Notes: a model not told the origin generated them from the letters alone. 64,000 nucleotides of DNA from an uncultured Flavobacteriaceae bacterium (GCA_947501845.1 CANMXP010000004.1:186001-250000), one strand, 5' to 3'; shown: positions 27,006 to 35,720, numbered from the stretch's first letter. Made by a program: numbers and translations.

Positions 27006-27755
27006 ATGAGAAAACAAATTGTAGCAGGTAACTGGAAGATGAATAATGATTTATCGCAAACAGAATCATTAATAGATGCATTAAAAAGTAAAGCTCAAAC
27101 TTCGAATGCCGAAGTTATGGTAGCGCCAACATTTACTAATTTATATCCTGCTTTTGAAGCATTAAAAACCACCAATATAGAAGTTGTTGCACAAAACATG
27201 CATTTTGCAGAAAATGGTGCTTATACAGGTGAAATAAGTGCAAATATGCTTAAAGGTGTAGGAGTTCAGACAGTTATTTTAGGCCATAGTGAGCGTCGTG
27301 AGTATTTTAATGAAACAGACGAATTACTGGCTAAAAAAGTTGATGCAGCTTTAGCAAATAATATGCGTGTTATTTTCTGTTTTGGTGAAGAATTAGCCGA
27401 TAGAAAATCTGGAAACGAAGAAACGGTTGTTGGTAACCAAATTAAAAATGCTTTATTTCATTTAGAGTCTTCAGCATTTAAAAATATAGTATTGGCTTAC
27501 GAGCCTGTTTGGGCTATTGGAACAGGAGAAACGGCTAGTCCAGAGCAAGCACAAGACATGCATGCGTTTATTAGAAAGACATTGGCAGATAAATATGGAA
27601 ATGATGTTGCTAATAGTGTTTCAATTCTTTATGGTGGTAGCGTTAAGCCAGCCAATGCAGAAGAAATTTTTTCTAAACCAGATGTAGATGGTGGTTTAAT
27701 AGGAGGAGCTTCTCTTAATGCAGACGACTTTTTCGCCATAGTAAATGCTTTTTAA
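27006..27755 (+). CDS. tpiA: Triose-phosphate isomerase
   Basis: A 249-residue glycolytic TIM barrel interconverting dihydroxyacetone phosphate and glyceraldehyde 3-phosphate. Seen: the N-terminal GNWKMNNDL with the catalytic Lys, LGHSERREYF with the catalytic His, loop-6 AYEPVWAIGTGETA with the catalytic Glu, and the phosphate loop YGGSVKPAN. It is complete and of normal length, and is followed by a strong hairpin terminator. Confidence 0.97.
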   Translation: MRKQIVAGNWKMNNDLSQTESLIDALKSKAQTSNAEVMVAPTFTNLYPAFEALKTTNIEVVAQNMHFAENGAYTGEISANMLKGVGVQTVILGHSERREYFNETDELLAKKVDAALANNMRVIFCFGEELADRKSGNEETVVGNQIKNALFHLESSAFKNIVLAYEPVWAIGTGETASPEQAQDMHAFIRKTLADKYGNDVANSVSILYGGSVKPANAEEIFSKPDVDGGLIGGASLNADDFFAIVNAF

Positions 27756-27816
27756 ATAAAAAACATTTCCAATTTAACTGATGCAAATTAAGTGATTGCC
27801 TAAAAGATAGTTAAAT

Positions 27817-27856
27817 GTCAGTTCGAGTACAGACGATGTACTCGGACTGACGTTTT
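27817..27856 (+). terminator. Terminator after tpiA
   Basis: Stem GTCAGTTCGAGTAC (27817-27830) / GTACTCGGACTGAC (27838-27851) with one G-T pair and a 7-nt loop, then a T run. Confidence 0.85.
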
Positions 27857-27881
27857 TAGACAACCATTTTAAATTAAAACA

Positions 27882-28718
27882 ATGTCAAACATTATTTATA
27901 TAGGTTACGAGTTTAAAGTAACTCCTATGCAATCAGGTGTAGAAATACTTGTAGCAGAATTGGGGTATTCAGGATTTGAAAGTTTTGTTGAAACAGAAAC
28001 TGGGGTTACAGCCTATATTCAAAAAGAGGACTGGAATGCATCTATACTAGATGATGTTCAGATTTTAAGTTCTGATGAATTTGAAATTAGTTTTTCTTTT
28101 AACGAAATTGAGCAAACCAATTGGAACCAGGAATGGGAAAAGAATTTTAACCCTATTGTAGTTGATAATGTATGTGCTGTTCGTGCTTCATTTCACGAAA
28201 AGCCCAATACTGAGTTTGATATTATTATTGAGCCCAAAATGAGTTTTGGTACTGGACACCATGAAACAACTCATATGATGATTCAGCATATTTTAAATAA
28301 CAACTTTACAAATAAATCTGTTTTAGATATGGGCTGTGGTACAGGCGTACTGGCTATTTTGGCCGAAATGAAAGGAGCAAAGCCCATTGATGCAGTAGAT
28401 TACGATAATTGGTGTTATTTAAATAGTATAGAGAATGTTGCCCGTAATAATTGTGAGCATATAACCGTTATTGAAGGTGATGCGTCGGTTTTAAAAAATA
28501 GGAAGTATGATATTATTATAGCAAATATTAATCGCAATATCTTGCTAAAGGATATGGCTACTTATGCATCTTGTTTAAATAAAAATGGGGTATTGTTTTT
28601 AAGCGGATTTTATAACGATGATATTCCTGTGATTACCGATGAATGTAAAAAGCATTTGTTAAATTTTGAAGAAAAATTAGAAAGAAACAATTGGGTTTCC
28701 TTAAAATTTTTAAATTAG
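27882..28718 (+). CDS. prmA: Ribosomal protein L11 methyltransferase
   Basis: A 278-residue S-adenosylmethionine-dependent enzyme that methylates ribosomal protein L11. The N-terminal domain precedes IEPKMSFGTGHHETTHMM, the family's signature, then motif I VLDMGCGTGVLAI, motif II DAVDYDNW and IIIANINRNIL (NPNR-like motif). Complete. It is followed after 15 bp by clpS, a conserved pair in Bacteroidota. Confidence 0.93.
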   Translation: MSNIIYIGYEFKVTPMQSGVEILVAELGYSGFESFVETETGVTAYIQKEDWNASILDDVQILSSDEFEISFSFNEIEQTNWNQEWEKNFNPIVVDNVCAVRASFHEKPNTEFDIIIEPKMSFGTGHHETTHMMIQHILNNNFTNKSVLDMGCGTGVLAILAEMKGAKPIDAVDYDNWCYLNSIENVARNNCEHITVIEGDASVLKNRKYDIIIANINRNILLKDMATYASCLNKNGVLFLSGFYNDDIPVITDECKKHLLNFEEKLERNNWVSLKFLN

Positions 28719-28733
28719 TATAAAAATTGAAAA

Positions 28734-29009
28734 ATGAGTTCTAAAGAAAAAACATCAGAAGAATTACTACTTGAAGAAGAAGTGTTAACTCAGAACGAAA
28801 TTGTTTTGTTTAATGACGATGTTAATACCTTCGATCATGTTATAGAAACGCTTATTTATGCTTGTGATCATACTGCAGAACAAGCAGAGCAATGCTCGCT
28901 TATAGTCCATTATAAAGGGAAATGTACAGTTAAAACAGGTTTATACGACGATTTAAAACCACGTTGTTCCATGCTACTTGAAGCAGGGTTAAGTGCTGAA
29001 ATTATTTAA
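28734..29009 (+). CDS. clpS: ClpS protease adaptor
   Basis: A 91-residue adaptor that delivers N-degron substrates to the ClpAP protease. The core VLFNDDVNTFDHVIETLIYACDHTAEQA holds the ClpS signature (family: LxNDDxTPMdFVVxxL, here N-T-F in the loop), with the pocket residues Asn-Asp-Asp present. The N-terminus is acidic and flexible. The length is normal. It converges with the heavy-metal-domain gene, 4 bp apart. Confidence 0.92.
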   Translation: MSSKEKTSEELLLEEEVLTQNEIVLFNDDVNTFDHVIETLIYACDHTAEQAEQCSLIVHYKGKCTVKTGLYDDLKPRCSMLLEAGLSAEII

Positions 29010-29013
29010 CATA

Positions 29014-29283
29014 CTAGCTGCTCATTCTGCCAATGGCACAACTAACAAAAGATTTAGCTTTTGTAGTTAATGCGTTTTTTTCTCCAACAATAGGATACCC
29101 GATTTTATGCAATAATTGTTTAGCTTCTAAAAATGCTTTGTCATCTTTGTAAGAAAAGGACACGGTATAGGCTTCATTGTTAATGGTTACATCCCTAATA
29201 TATTCAATATGGGATAGTTTATCGATAATGGTGTGTGCACAACCACCGCATTTAAGATTTTGTATTTCTAGGGTTATTTCCAT
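29014..29283 (-). CDS. HMA-domain metal-binding protein
   Basis: An 89-residue heavy-metal-associated domain protein beginning MEITLEIQNLKCGGCAHTII, with the CxxC site KCGGC and the usual beta-alpha-beta-beta-alpha-beta layout; it may carry copper. A C-terminal tail with one more Cys (SFVSCAIGR) follows. The ATG at 29283 is preferred to the one at 29337, which would overlap the upstream gene and add a nonconserved tail. It lies 35 bp after the rhodanese-fused hydrolase gene on the same strand. Confidence 0.85.
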   Translation of the reverse strand: MEITLEIQNLKCGGCAHTIIDKLSHIEYIRDVTINNEAYTVSFSYKDDKAFLEAKQLLHKIGYPIVGEKNALTTKAKSFVSCAIGRMSS

Positions 29284-29318
29284 AATAGATTTTTTGTCAA
29301 TTATACCGTAAAAGAGAC

Positions 29319-30728
29319 TTATAAAGTTGACGGACAAACAAAATTAGTAGTTGGTAAGTCTGAGTTTTTTATGGCACCAAAACCACCAGCTACATCTACA
29401 ACATGAAACCCTCTGGCCTTTAAAATAGATGCGGCAATAACCGATCGATACCCTCCTGCACAATGTAAATGGTAGGTTTTAGCCTTATCTATTGCATTCA
29501 TATTATCGTTAATATAATCTAAAGCAAAATGTTGTACAGAATCACTATCTAGGTGTTCCGATTTATATTCGCCATCTTTTCTAACATCAAGGATGTTAAT
29601 GGAGTCGTTTTTAAAACGATTTGAAAACTCATCAATTGCTATAGATTCAATAGTTTCAATGTCTTTACCAGCGTCTTTCCAAGATTTCATACCACCTTTT
29701 AAGTATCCAAGGGTATTATCATAGCCAACACGAGATAATCGAGTTACCGTTTCTTTTTCTCTTCCTTCTGGTACAATAAGCAGAATAGGTTGTCTTAAAT
29801 CGGTAATTAAAGCACCAACCCACGGTGCGAATCCACCGTTAATTCCTATAAAGATAGAATTTGGAATATGTTCTTTTACAAATTCTTTTTCAGTTCTAAC
29901 ATCAAGTACCAGTGCATCTTCTTGATTTGCAATAGCTTCGAATACTTCTGGACTAAGTTCGGTATCACCTTTTTGCAGAACCGTTTCGAAATTATCATAT
30001 CCAGATTTATTCATCATTGCATTTTTTTCAAAATACTGGGGTGGAGGTGCAATACCGTCCAAGACTTCCTCAACAAACTCTTCTTTAGTCATATCTGTCC
30101 GCAAAGCATAGTTTGTTTTTTTCTGGTCACCTAAAAGACCAACAGTCTCTTTGCTCAAGTTTTTTCCACAGGCAGAACCAGCACCATGTGCAGGGTACAC
30201 AATAATGTTATCGGCTAATGGCATGATTTTATGGCGTAAAGATTCATATAGCATCCCAGCTAAGTCTTCTTTTGTAAGATCCGATTTTATTGCTAAATCA
30301 GGACGTCCCACATCCCCTAAAAATAAGGTGTCTCCACTAAAAATAGCATGATCGTTTCCTTTCTCATCAATTAAAAGGAATGTTGACGATTCTAATGTAT
30401 GGCCAGGTGTGTGTAAAACTTTAATGCTGATATTACCAATTTTAAATGTTTCGTTATCCGATGCTATATAAGCATCATAATTTGTTTCGGCACCAGGACC
30501 AAAAACAATGGTTGCTCCTGTCTTTTTAGCCAAATCGACATGCCCTGATACAAAATCTGCATGAAAATGGGTCTCAAAAATATATTTGATCTTGGCATTT
30601 TCTTTTTTTGCTTTATCAACATATTGCTGGGTTTCCCGCAATGGATCAATAATGGCAACTTCACCGTTAGATTCTATATAATAAGCTCCTTGAGCCAAAC
30701 ATCCTGTATAAATTTGTTCTATTTTCAT
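29319..30728 (-). CDS. Metallo-hydrolase fused to two rhodanese domains
   Basis: A 469-residue cytoplasmic protein of the persulfide dioxygenase-rhodanese type. The N-terminal metallo-beta-lactamase fold (1-250) holds FETHFHADFVSGH (His54, His56, Asp58, His63) and GDTLFLGDVGRPDL, as in ETHE1-like persulfide dioxygenases. Two rhodanese domains follow. The first (about 262-360) lacks a catalytic cysteine in its loop (IVPEGREK). The second (about 375-455) has HCAGGYRS with Cys423. It should oxidise glutathione persulfide or a similar compound and pass on sulfane sulfur. Neighbouring sulfur transporters support this. Confidence 0.88.
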   Translation of the reverse strand: MKIEQIYTGCLAQGAYYIESNGEVAIIDPLRETQQYVDKAKKENAKIKYIFETHFHADFVSGHVDLAKKTGATIVFGPGAETNYDAYIASDNETFKIGNISIKVLHTPGHTLESSTFLLIDEKGNDHAIFSGDTLFLGDVGRPDLAIKSDLTKEDLAGMLYESLRHKIMPLADNIIVYPAHGAGSACGKNLSKETVGLLGDQKKTNYALRTDMTKEEFVEEVLDGIAPPPQYFEKNAMMNKSGYDNFETVLQKGDTELSPEVFEAIANQEDALVLDVRTEKEFVKEHIPNSIFIGINGGFAPWVGALITDLRQPILLIVPEGREKETVTRLSRVGYDNTLGYLKGGMKSWKDAGKDIETIESIAIDEFSNRFKNDSINILDVRKDGEYKSEHLDSDSVQHFALDYINDNMNAIDKAKTYHLHCAGGYRSVIAASILKARGFHVVDVAGGFGAIKNSDLPTTNFVCPSTL

Positions 30729-30830
30729 AATCTATTTTTATTTTAGAGTCAGCAGAAGTCCTTTCAAATTGAAATATTTCAAAATTACGAATCCTAAATG
30801 ATTCACTTTGTTACTTATGTCACATTGCCA

Positions 30831-31622
30831 TTACTTAAGCTCTTTATACATAATATAAACAGCCATTATTAAAACAAAAAAACCAAAGCTTTTTTTAAGT
30901 TTTTTTCCACTTATAAATTTAGATATAAACACACCTAAAATAATTCCTATAATAGAAATTAAAGTAAAGCAAAGCAGAAAAAACCATTCAATTTCTAAAG
31001 TTTGAATGTCTCCTATAAACCCTATCAAAGAATTAATCGTTACAATAATTAAAGAGGTACCCACAGCTTTTTTCATTGGGATATTTGCCCAGACAACTAA
31101 AGCAGGGACATATAAAAAACCACCACCAGCACCAATGATACCTGTTACGGTGCCTATAATTAAACCTTGAATAAATGTTTTATAATAAGGTTGGGGATTT
31201 GAAACCTTGTTGGTATTGTTGCCATTTTTTATCATAGAAAATGAAGCTAAAAACATGATAATAGCAAAAAATATCATGATACTCATTTCTTTTGTAAGCG
31301 TATAATCACCAAAATTTAAAATAGTATCTGGAATTCCTGGAACGAGATAGCGTCTGGATAAATAAACAGCAACAAAAGATGGAAATGAAAAGGCCAGACC
31401 TGTTTTAAAATCGACCAATCCTTCTTTGTATTTTTGATAGGTACCTACCATAGAGGATGTGCCAACTACAAAAAGAGAATATGCTGTTGCTATAACTGGG
31501 TTATAGCCCAGAAGGTATACCAATAACGGTACGGTGAGTATAGAGCCTCCGCCTCCTATTAACCCTAAAACTAACCCTACTATTAAAGCTCCAATATATC
31601 CTAAGAGTTGTGTGGAATCCAT
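30831..31622 (-). CDS. TSUP-family (TauE/SafE) sulfur anion exporter
   Basis: A 263-residue membrane protein with about eight transmembrane helices. It has the duplicated TSUP signature: GLIGGGGSILTVPLLVYLLG in the first half and GIIGAGGGFLYVPALVVWANI in the second. The family moves sulfite, sulfoacetate or thiosulfate-like anions. It overlaps the preceding DUF6691 gene by one base and lies 102 bp upstream of the persulfide dioxygenase gene, so export of sulfite formed by that enzyme is a fair guess. Confidence 0.88.
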   Translation of the reverse strand: MDSTQLLGYIGALIVGLVLGLIGGGGSILTVPLLVYLLGYNPVIATAYSLFVVGTSSMVGTYQKYKEGLVDFKTGLAFSFPSFVAVYLSRRYLVPGIPDTILNFGDYTLTKEMSIMIFFAIIMFLASFSMIKNGNNTNKVSNPQPYYKTFIQGLIIGTVTGIIGAGGGFLYVPALVVWANIPMKKAVGTSLIIVTINSLIGFIGDIQTLEIEWFFLLCFTLISIIGIILGVFISKFISGKKLKKSFGFFVLIMAVYIMYKELK

Positions 31623-32035
31623 TAATGAGGAAGTTTATCTTTTAAAATCCCATAAATAAATGTGCCTAAAATAGCAGCAGCAATTACAATAATCATACTT
31701 AGTACGCCAGTACCTAAAAGTATGTACATGGGGCCAGGACATGCCCCAACGAGCGCCCAGCCAAATCCGAAAAAAATGCCCCCAATAATATACCTAAAAG
31801 TGCCTTTTTCTTTTTTAGGGACAAAAATATTGGCGCCTTTAATATTTTTTAGGACGCCTCTTTTAGAAATTTGAAGAAATAAGATGCCGGAAGCTATTGC
31901 GGTACCAATGATACCATACATGTGAAATGATTGAAACCTGAACATTTCATAAATTCTATACCATGAAACGGCTTCAGATTTCACCAAAACAATTCCGAAG
32001 AAAATACCAACTAATAAAAATTTGAGATATTTCAT
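31622..32035 (-). CDS. YeeE/YedE-type transporter half (DUF6691)
   Basis: A 137-residue membrane protein with four helices and the conserved FFGFGWALVGACPGPMYILLG motif (Cys in ACPGP) found in the second half of YeeE-like thiosulfate transporters. It is the split partner of the gene 3 bp upstream; together they would form a pair of sulfur-compound channels. The N-terminal signal-like helix is the first membrane segment. Confidence 0.85.
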   Translation of the reverse strand: MKYLKFLLVGIFFGIVLVKSEAVSWYRIYEMFRFQSFHMYGIIGTAIASGILFLQISKRGVLKNIKGANIFVPKKEKGTFRYIIGGIFFGFGWALVGACPGPMYILLGTGVLSMIIVIAAAILGTFIYGILKDKLPH

Positions 32036-32038
32036 TTT

Positions 32039-32596
32039 TTAAAAGATTAAAGGGAAAATAAAATTAGCCATGATTAATCCGCCTATAAAAAAACCTATAA
32101 CTGCTATTAACGATGGTTTTTGTAAGCTACTAAGCCCTGTTATGGCGTGTCCAGATGTGCATCCACCAGCATAACGTGTGCCAAAACCAACTAGTAAACC
32201 ACCTAAAATTAAGAGGAGCAGACTTTTAGGTGAGGTTAAAACTTTTATGTCATACATTTCATTAGGAACTAATGTTGCTCCTGAATTTTCAAAGCCCATA
32301 TTTTGAAGTTCTGCAATGGTTGTTGGGTTTAAATTAGTTACACTATCGTTTGATAGATATTGTGTAGCTATAAAACCCCCAATAATAGCACCAAGTACAA
32401 CAGTCAAGTTCCATATTTGTTCTTTCCAATTAAATTTAAAAAAGGATGCTACTTTTTCGGCTCCCATCATTGAGCACATGGTTCTAAGGTTAGAAGACAT
32501 GCCAAATGTCTTACCAAAATAGAGTAACAATGCCATAACCAAGGCGATTAATGGGCCTGATATGTACCATGGCCATGGGTTTAAAATATATTCCAT
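32039..32596 (-). CDS. YeeE/YedE-type sulfur transporter
   Basis: A 185-residue membrane protein with about five helices and the diagnostic GFGTRYAGGCTSGHAITGLSS motif with a conserved Cys that passes thiosulfate in the YeeE family. It is the first gene of the minus-strand sulfur module (YeeE, DUF6691, TSUP, then the rhodanese-fused hydrolase and HMA genes). It starts 94 bp downstream of the Crp/Fnr regulator, its likely controller. Confidence 0.87.
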   Translation of the reverse strand: MEYILNPWPWYISGPLIALVMALLLYFGKTFGMSSNLRTMCSMMGAEKVASFFKFNWKEQIWNLTVVLGAIIGGFIATQYLSNDSVTNLNPTTIAELQNMGFENSGATLVPNEMYDIKVLTSPKSLLLLILGGLLVGFGTRYAGGCTSGHAITGLSSLQKPSLIAVIGFFIGGLIMANFIFPLIF

Positions 32597-32690
32597 ACTT
32601 GCTTAATTTATTACAAATGTAGAGTTAAACCCAAGGAAGTTTTGTAATAAATGTTACTTATTAAGACAGAGCTTAATGCGGTTGGTCGTA

Positions 32691-33320
32691 TTATAAAACT
32701 TCAATTTTATTTCTGCTAAGCTTAATTTTGTTTTCGTTTTCAAACTGTTTTAAAAGTCTGGAAATGACAACGCGCGATGTATGTAGGTCTTCGGCGATAT
32801 CTTGATGTTTTGCAATAATAGTTTTAGACGTATGAAGTTTAACTTTGTTGATTAAGTATTTGTAGAGCCGTTCATCCATTTTCATAAATGCTAAATTATC
32901 TATTGCTTCCAGCATTTCATCAAAACGTGTTTGGTAGCTTTCTAATATGAAATTTCTCCAACTCTCGTTATTATGAAACCATGCGTGCATGTTTTGAACA
33001 GGAATCATAATAAGACTTGAATCTTTTTCAGCTACTGCTCTAATTTTACTTCTAGAAGCACCCATACAGCAAGTGAGTGACATGGTACAAGTTTCTCCTG
33101 CTTCTAAAAAATAGATAAGCAATTCGTTACCGTCATTGTCTTCTCGAAGTATTTTAATATTTCCGCTTAATAAAAGTGGTATGTATTGTAAAGGTTGGTC
33201 AATATCTATAATGATATCATTTTTTATAAACGTACTAATGGTACCTATTTTTTCAATCTCATCTATTAAGTCCTTATCAAAAATATGACTGAATTTTTGA
33301 TGTAATAATTCCTTTCCCAT
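32691..33320 (-). CDS. Crp/Fnr-family regulator of sulfur module
   Basis: A 209-residue regulator. The nucleotide-binding-like barrel is at about 15-120 and has SLTCCMGASRSKIRAVAEKDSSLIMIP with adjacent cysteines that could sense sulfane sulfur or redox state (inference). The C-terminal winged helix (about 150-205) has KHQDIAEDLHTSRVVISRLLK. The ATG at 33320 is chosen; a longer reading to 33425 would cross a 51-bp repeat shared with the tRNA-Arg promoter region and gives nonconserved residues. It lies upstream of the sulfur transporters and probably regulates them. Confidence 0.85.
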   Translation of the reverse strand: MGKELLHQKFSHIFDKDLIDEIEKIGTISTFIKNDIIIDIDQPLQYIPLLLSGNIKILREDNDGNELLIYFLEAGETCTMSLTCCMGASRSKIRAVAEKDSSLIMIPVQNMHAWFHNNESWRNFILESYQTRFDEMLEAIDNLAFMKMDERLYKYLINKVKLHTSKTIIAKHQDIAEDLHTSRVVISRLLKQFENENKIKLSRNKIEVL

Positions 33321-33322
33321 AG

Positions 33323-33373
33323 TCAAAAATAATGATTTAGAAATTTGGAGTAAAATTTGGTGTGGTTTTAATA
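33323..33373 (+). repeat. Left 51-bp direct repeat around DUF5060 gene
   Basis: It matches 35385-35435 at 47 of 51 positions in the same orientation. The right copy includes the -33 part of the tRNA-Arg promoter; the left copy lies against the start of the Crp/Fnr gene. Confidence 0.85.
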
Positions 33374-33529
33374 GAGAGTTAAGGGCAAAAACAATATAAA
33401 AATTAGGACAATCACAAGCAGTCAATTGTTTTTTAAGTTATATTAGTTGGAATTTATAAATAACGTTGTTTCATGCTGTTAATGCCTATAGGAAGCAAAA
33501 TTCATTAAAAACTAAAAGATGAAAAAAAC

Positions 33530-35350
33530 ATGAAGAAATCGGTTAACTTATTTGTTAAAACGTGCATAATAACCCTTTTTTTTACCCAATTAAATGCACA
33601 AAAAATAAAAGGAGAACTTAAAAAGTGGCATAAAGTTACTCTAGAATTCAAGGGACCAGAAACCTCTGAAAAAGCTGAAGATAATCCATTTTTAAATTAT
33701 AAATTGGACGTAACCTTTAAGCATAATGTTTCGGGTAAAACCTATGTAATTCCAGGGTTTTACGCAGCAGATGGCGTTGCAGCCAATACTAGTGCCATAG
33801 CTGGGAATGTTTGGAAAGTTCATTTTGCGCCAGATGAAGAAGGGGAGTGGACCTATAATGTGAGGTTTGTAAAAGGTAAATGGGCGGCGATAAGGACTTC
33901 GAACAAATTGAAATCTGCTGGATTCATGGATAAAGTTAATGGTGATTTTACTATTGCTCCTTCAGACAAAACTGGACGGGATATGAGATCCAAAGGCCGT
34001 TTGCAATATGTTGGAGAGCGTTATTTAAAATTTGCCGAGACTGGAGAATATTTTTTGAAATGCGGTTCTGATGCCCCTGAAAACTTATTATCTTATGTAG
34101 ATTTTGATGGTACATTTAAAAAAGATGGTATAAAAGACAATTTGGTTAAAACCTGGGAGGCTCATAAAAAGGATTGGAAACCTAGCGATCCTGTCTGGAA
34201 GGATACCAAAGGCAAAAGCATTATAGGAGCTGTTAATTATTTAGCTTCAAAAGGGATGAATGCCTTTTCCTTTATTACGATGAATATTGAAGGAGATGAC
34301 AAAAACGTATTTCCATATATAGACTATCATACTCTAGATCGGTTCGATGTGTCTAAATTGGATCAATGGGAGATCGTTTTTGAGCATGGTGAAAGCTTGG
34401 GAATGTTTTTACACTTTAAAACTTTAGAGGCAGAGAATCAAGGGCTTTTAGATAATGGAGGTGTTGGACTCTATACCAAATTGTACTACAGAGAATTAAT
34501 TGCCCGTTTTGGGCATCATTTGGCCTTAAATTGGAATTTATGTGAAGAAACTGGTGATTGGCAAAACCCGCCCAGAACGTTTCCTGTTGATGTACAGGGG
34601 CGTTTAACATTGGCTAATTATGTTAATTCTATTGATTCGTATAAGCATCACATAGTAATACACAATGGTAATTGGTTTACAGAAATCTATGGAAAAGACA
34701 GCAAATTTAGTGGAGCATCGCTTCAAACGAATAGGGAGGATTTTGGCAATGTACATGGTAAAGTATTACAGGTTTTAAAAGAGGCAGAGGCTGGCGGAAA
34801 AACATGGGCTGTAGCGTGTGATGAGCCTGGAGATGCACAACATGCTTTGGTGCCAGACGCTGATGATCCAGAACATAATAATGCTAGGAAAAATGGTTTA
34901 TGGGGAGCCATGCTAGCTGGAGCCTGGGGAACAGAATGGTATTTTGGTTATAAACATGCACATTCCGATTTAACTTGTCAGGATTTTCGATCTCGGGACC
35001 TGTTCTGGAATCAAGGGAAGATTTGCTTAGATTTTTTTAATGATAACAAGGTTCCTGTTTGGGAAATGACATCTAGAGATGATTTAATATCTAACAAAGG
35101 AGACTATGTTTTAGCTAAACCAGGGAAAATATATGTGGTTTTCTTAAAAAATGGAGGTACGTCACAGCTTAATCTGGAAAATAATAATACCAGCTATAAA
35201 GTATTTTGGTATAACCCACGAAAAGGAGGGAAACTATTAAAAGGGAAAGTAACATCAATTTCAGGAGAGGGACCCCAGTCGTTAGGATTACCACCAAAGG
35301 ATAAAGACAAAGATTGGGTTGTACTTATCAAATCAATGTCTAAATCATGA
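33530..35350 (+). CDS. Secreted DUF5060 putative glycoside hydrolase
   Basis: A 606-residue exported protein. The signal peptide ends at LNAQ (about 24). An N-terminal beta-sandwich of DUF5060 type (about 28-150) has PGFYAADG and WKVHFAPDEEGEWTYNVRF. A probable TIM-barrel follows, with HLALNWNLCEETGDW (Glu candidates near 337-338) and ACDEPGDAQHAL (Asp/Glu near 435-436) where catalytic acids would sit. The C-terminal beta part (about 530-600, VLAKPGKIYVVFLKNGG) resembles a collagen-binding-like domain. It likely cuts a marine polysaccharide, which cannot be identified. It stands alone between direct repeats, just before tRNA-Arg. Confidence 0.75.
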   Translation: MKKSVNLFVKTCIITLFFTQLNAQKIKGELKKWHKVTLEFKGPETSEKAEDNPFLNYKLDVTFKHNVSGKTYVIPGFYAADGVAANTSAIAGNVWKVHFAPDEEGEWTYNVRFVKGKWAAIRTSNKLKSAGFMDKVNGDFTIAPSDKTGRDMRSKGRLQYVGERYLKFAETGEYFLKCGSDAPENLLSYVDFDGTFKKDGIKDNLVKTWEAHKKDWKPSDPVWKDTKGKSIIGAVNYLASKGMNAFSFITMNIEGDDKNVFPYIDYHTLDRFDVSKLDQWEIVFEHGESLGMFLHFKTLEAENQGLLDNGGVGLYTKLYYRELIARFGHHLALNWNLCEETGDWQNPPRTFPVDVQGRLTLANYVNSIDSYKHHIVIHNGNWFTEIYGKDSKFSGASLQTNREDFGNVHGKVLQVLKEAEAGGKTWAVACDEPGDAQHALVPDADDPEHNNARKNGLWGAMLAGAWGTEWYFGYKHAHSDLTCQDFRSRDLFWNQGKICLDFFNDNKVPVWEMTSRDDLISNKGDYVLAKPGKIYVVFLKNGGTSQLNLENNNTSYKVFWYNPRKGGKLLKGKVTSISGEGPQSLGLPPKDKDKDWVVLIKSMSKS

Positions 35351-35384
35351 TTGGTTTTTAGAGATAATGCCCCCTTTCTTTTGT

Positions 35385-35435
35385 TCAAGAATAATGATTT
35401 ATAAATTTGGAATAAAATTTGGTGTGTTTTTAATA
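35385..35435 (+). repeat. Right 51-bp direct repeat, at tRNA-Arg promoter
   Basis: Copy of 33323-33373 (4 mismatches). It ends 31 bp before tRNA-Arg and contains the TTG of its promoter. Confidence 0.85.
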
Positions 35436-35451
35436 AAAATATTTATATTTG
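35419..35451 (+). promoter_or_regulatory. Promoter of tRNA-Arg
   Basis: TTG at 35419-35421, a 22-nt spacer and TATATTTG at 35444-35451, ending 14 bp before the tRNA. The spacer is longer than the N19 seen elsewhere in the window. Confidence 0.6.
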
Positions 35452-35465
35452 CAGCCACTTAAAAA

Positions 35466-35539
35466 GGCCACGTGGCGCAACTGAATAGCGCACTTGATTA
35501 CGGCTCAAGAGGTTACAGGTTTGAATCCTGTCGTGGTCA
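35466..35539 (+). tRNA. tRNA-Arg (ACG)
   Basis: A 74-nt cloverleaf: acceptor GGCCACG/CGTGGTC (one G-T pair) with discriminator A, anticodon stem CTTGA/TCAAG around TTACGGC (anticodon ACG, read as ICG), and T arm ACAGG-TTTGAAT-CCTGT. CCA is not encoded. A palindromic terminator follows. Confidence 0.95.
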
Positions 35540-35561
35540 CAAATAACAGTTCGATAAGAAA

Positions 35562-35591
35562 AACACTCAAGTATACTTGAGTGTTTTTTGT
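35562..35591 (+). terminator. Terminator after tRNA-Arg
   Basis: Perfect palindrome AACACTCAAG / CTTGAGTGTT with TATA loop (35562-35585), followed by six T residues. Confidence 0.85.
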
Positions 35592-35635
35592 TTGAATTAT
35601 TCTCAAAGTAGAGCTTCACTTGGGACTTCTTTGAA

Positions 35636-35652
35636 AATCCTGTCGTAATCAC
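35636..35652 (+). other. Diverged copy of tRNA-Arg 3' end, att-like
   Basis: AATCCTGTCGTAATCAC matches AATCCTGTCGTGGTCAC at the tRNA 3' end (35524-35540) at 15 of 17 bases, same orientation, 112 bp downstream. It may be a decayed attachment site. Confidence 0.4.
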
Positions 35653-35720
35653 TCTAGTAGATAATTTATTAAAATTAAAGGGGCATTCGATTTTTAGATT
35701 TTAAAAGGATGAATTGCTTT

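Noticed and set aside
35443-35652. A 69-codon minus-strand frame across tRNA-Arg
   Set aside because: It is an antisense reading of the tRNA and terminator.
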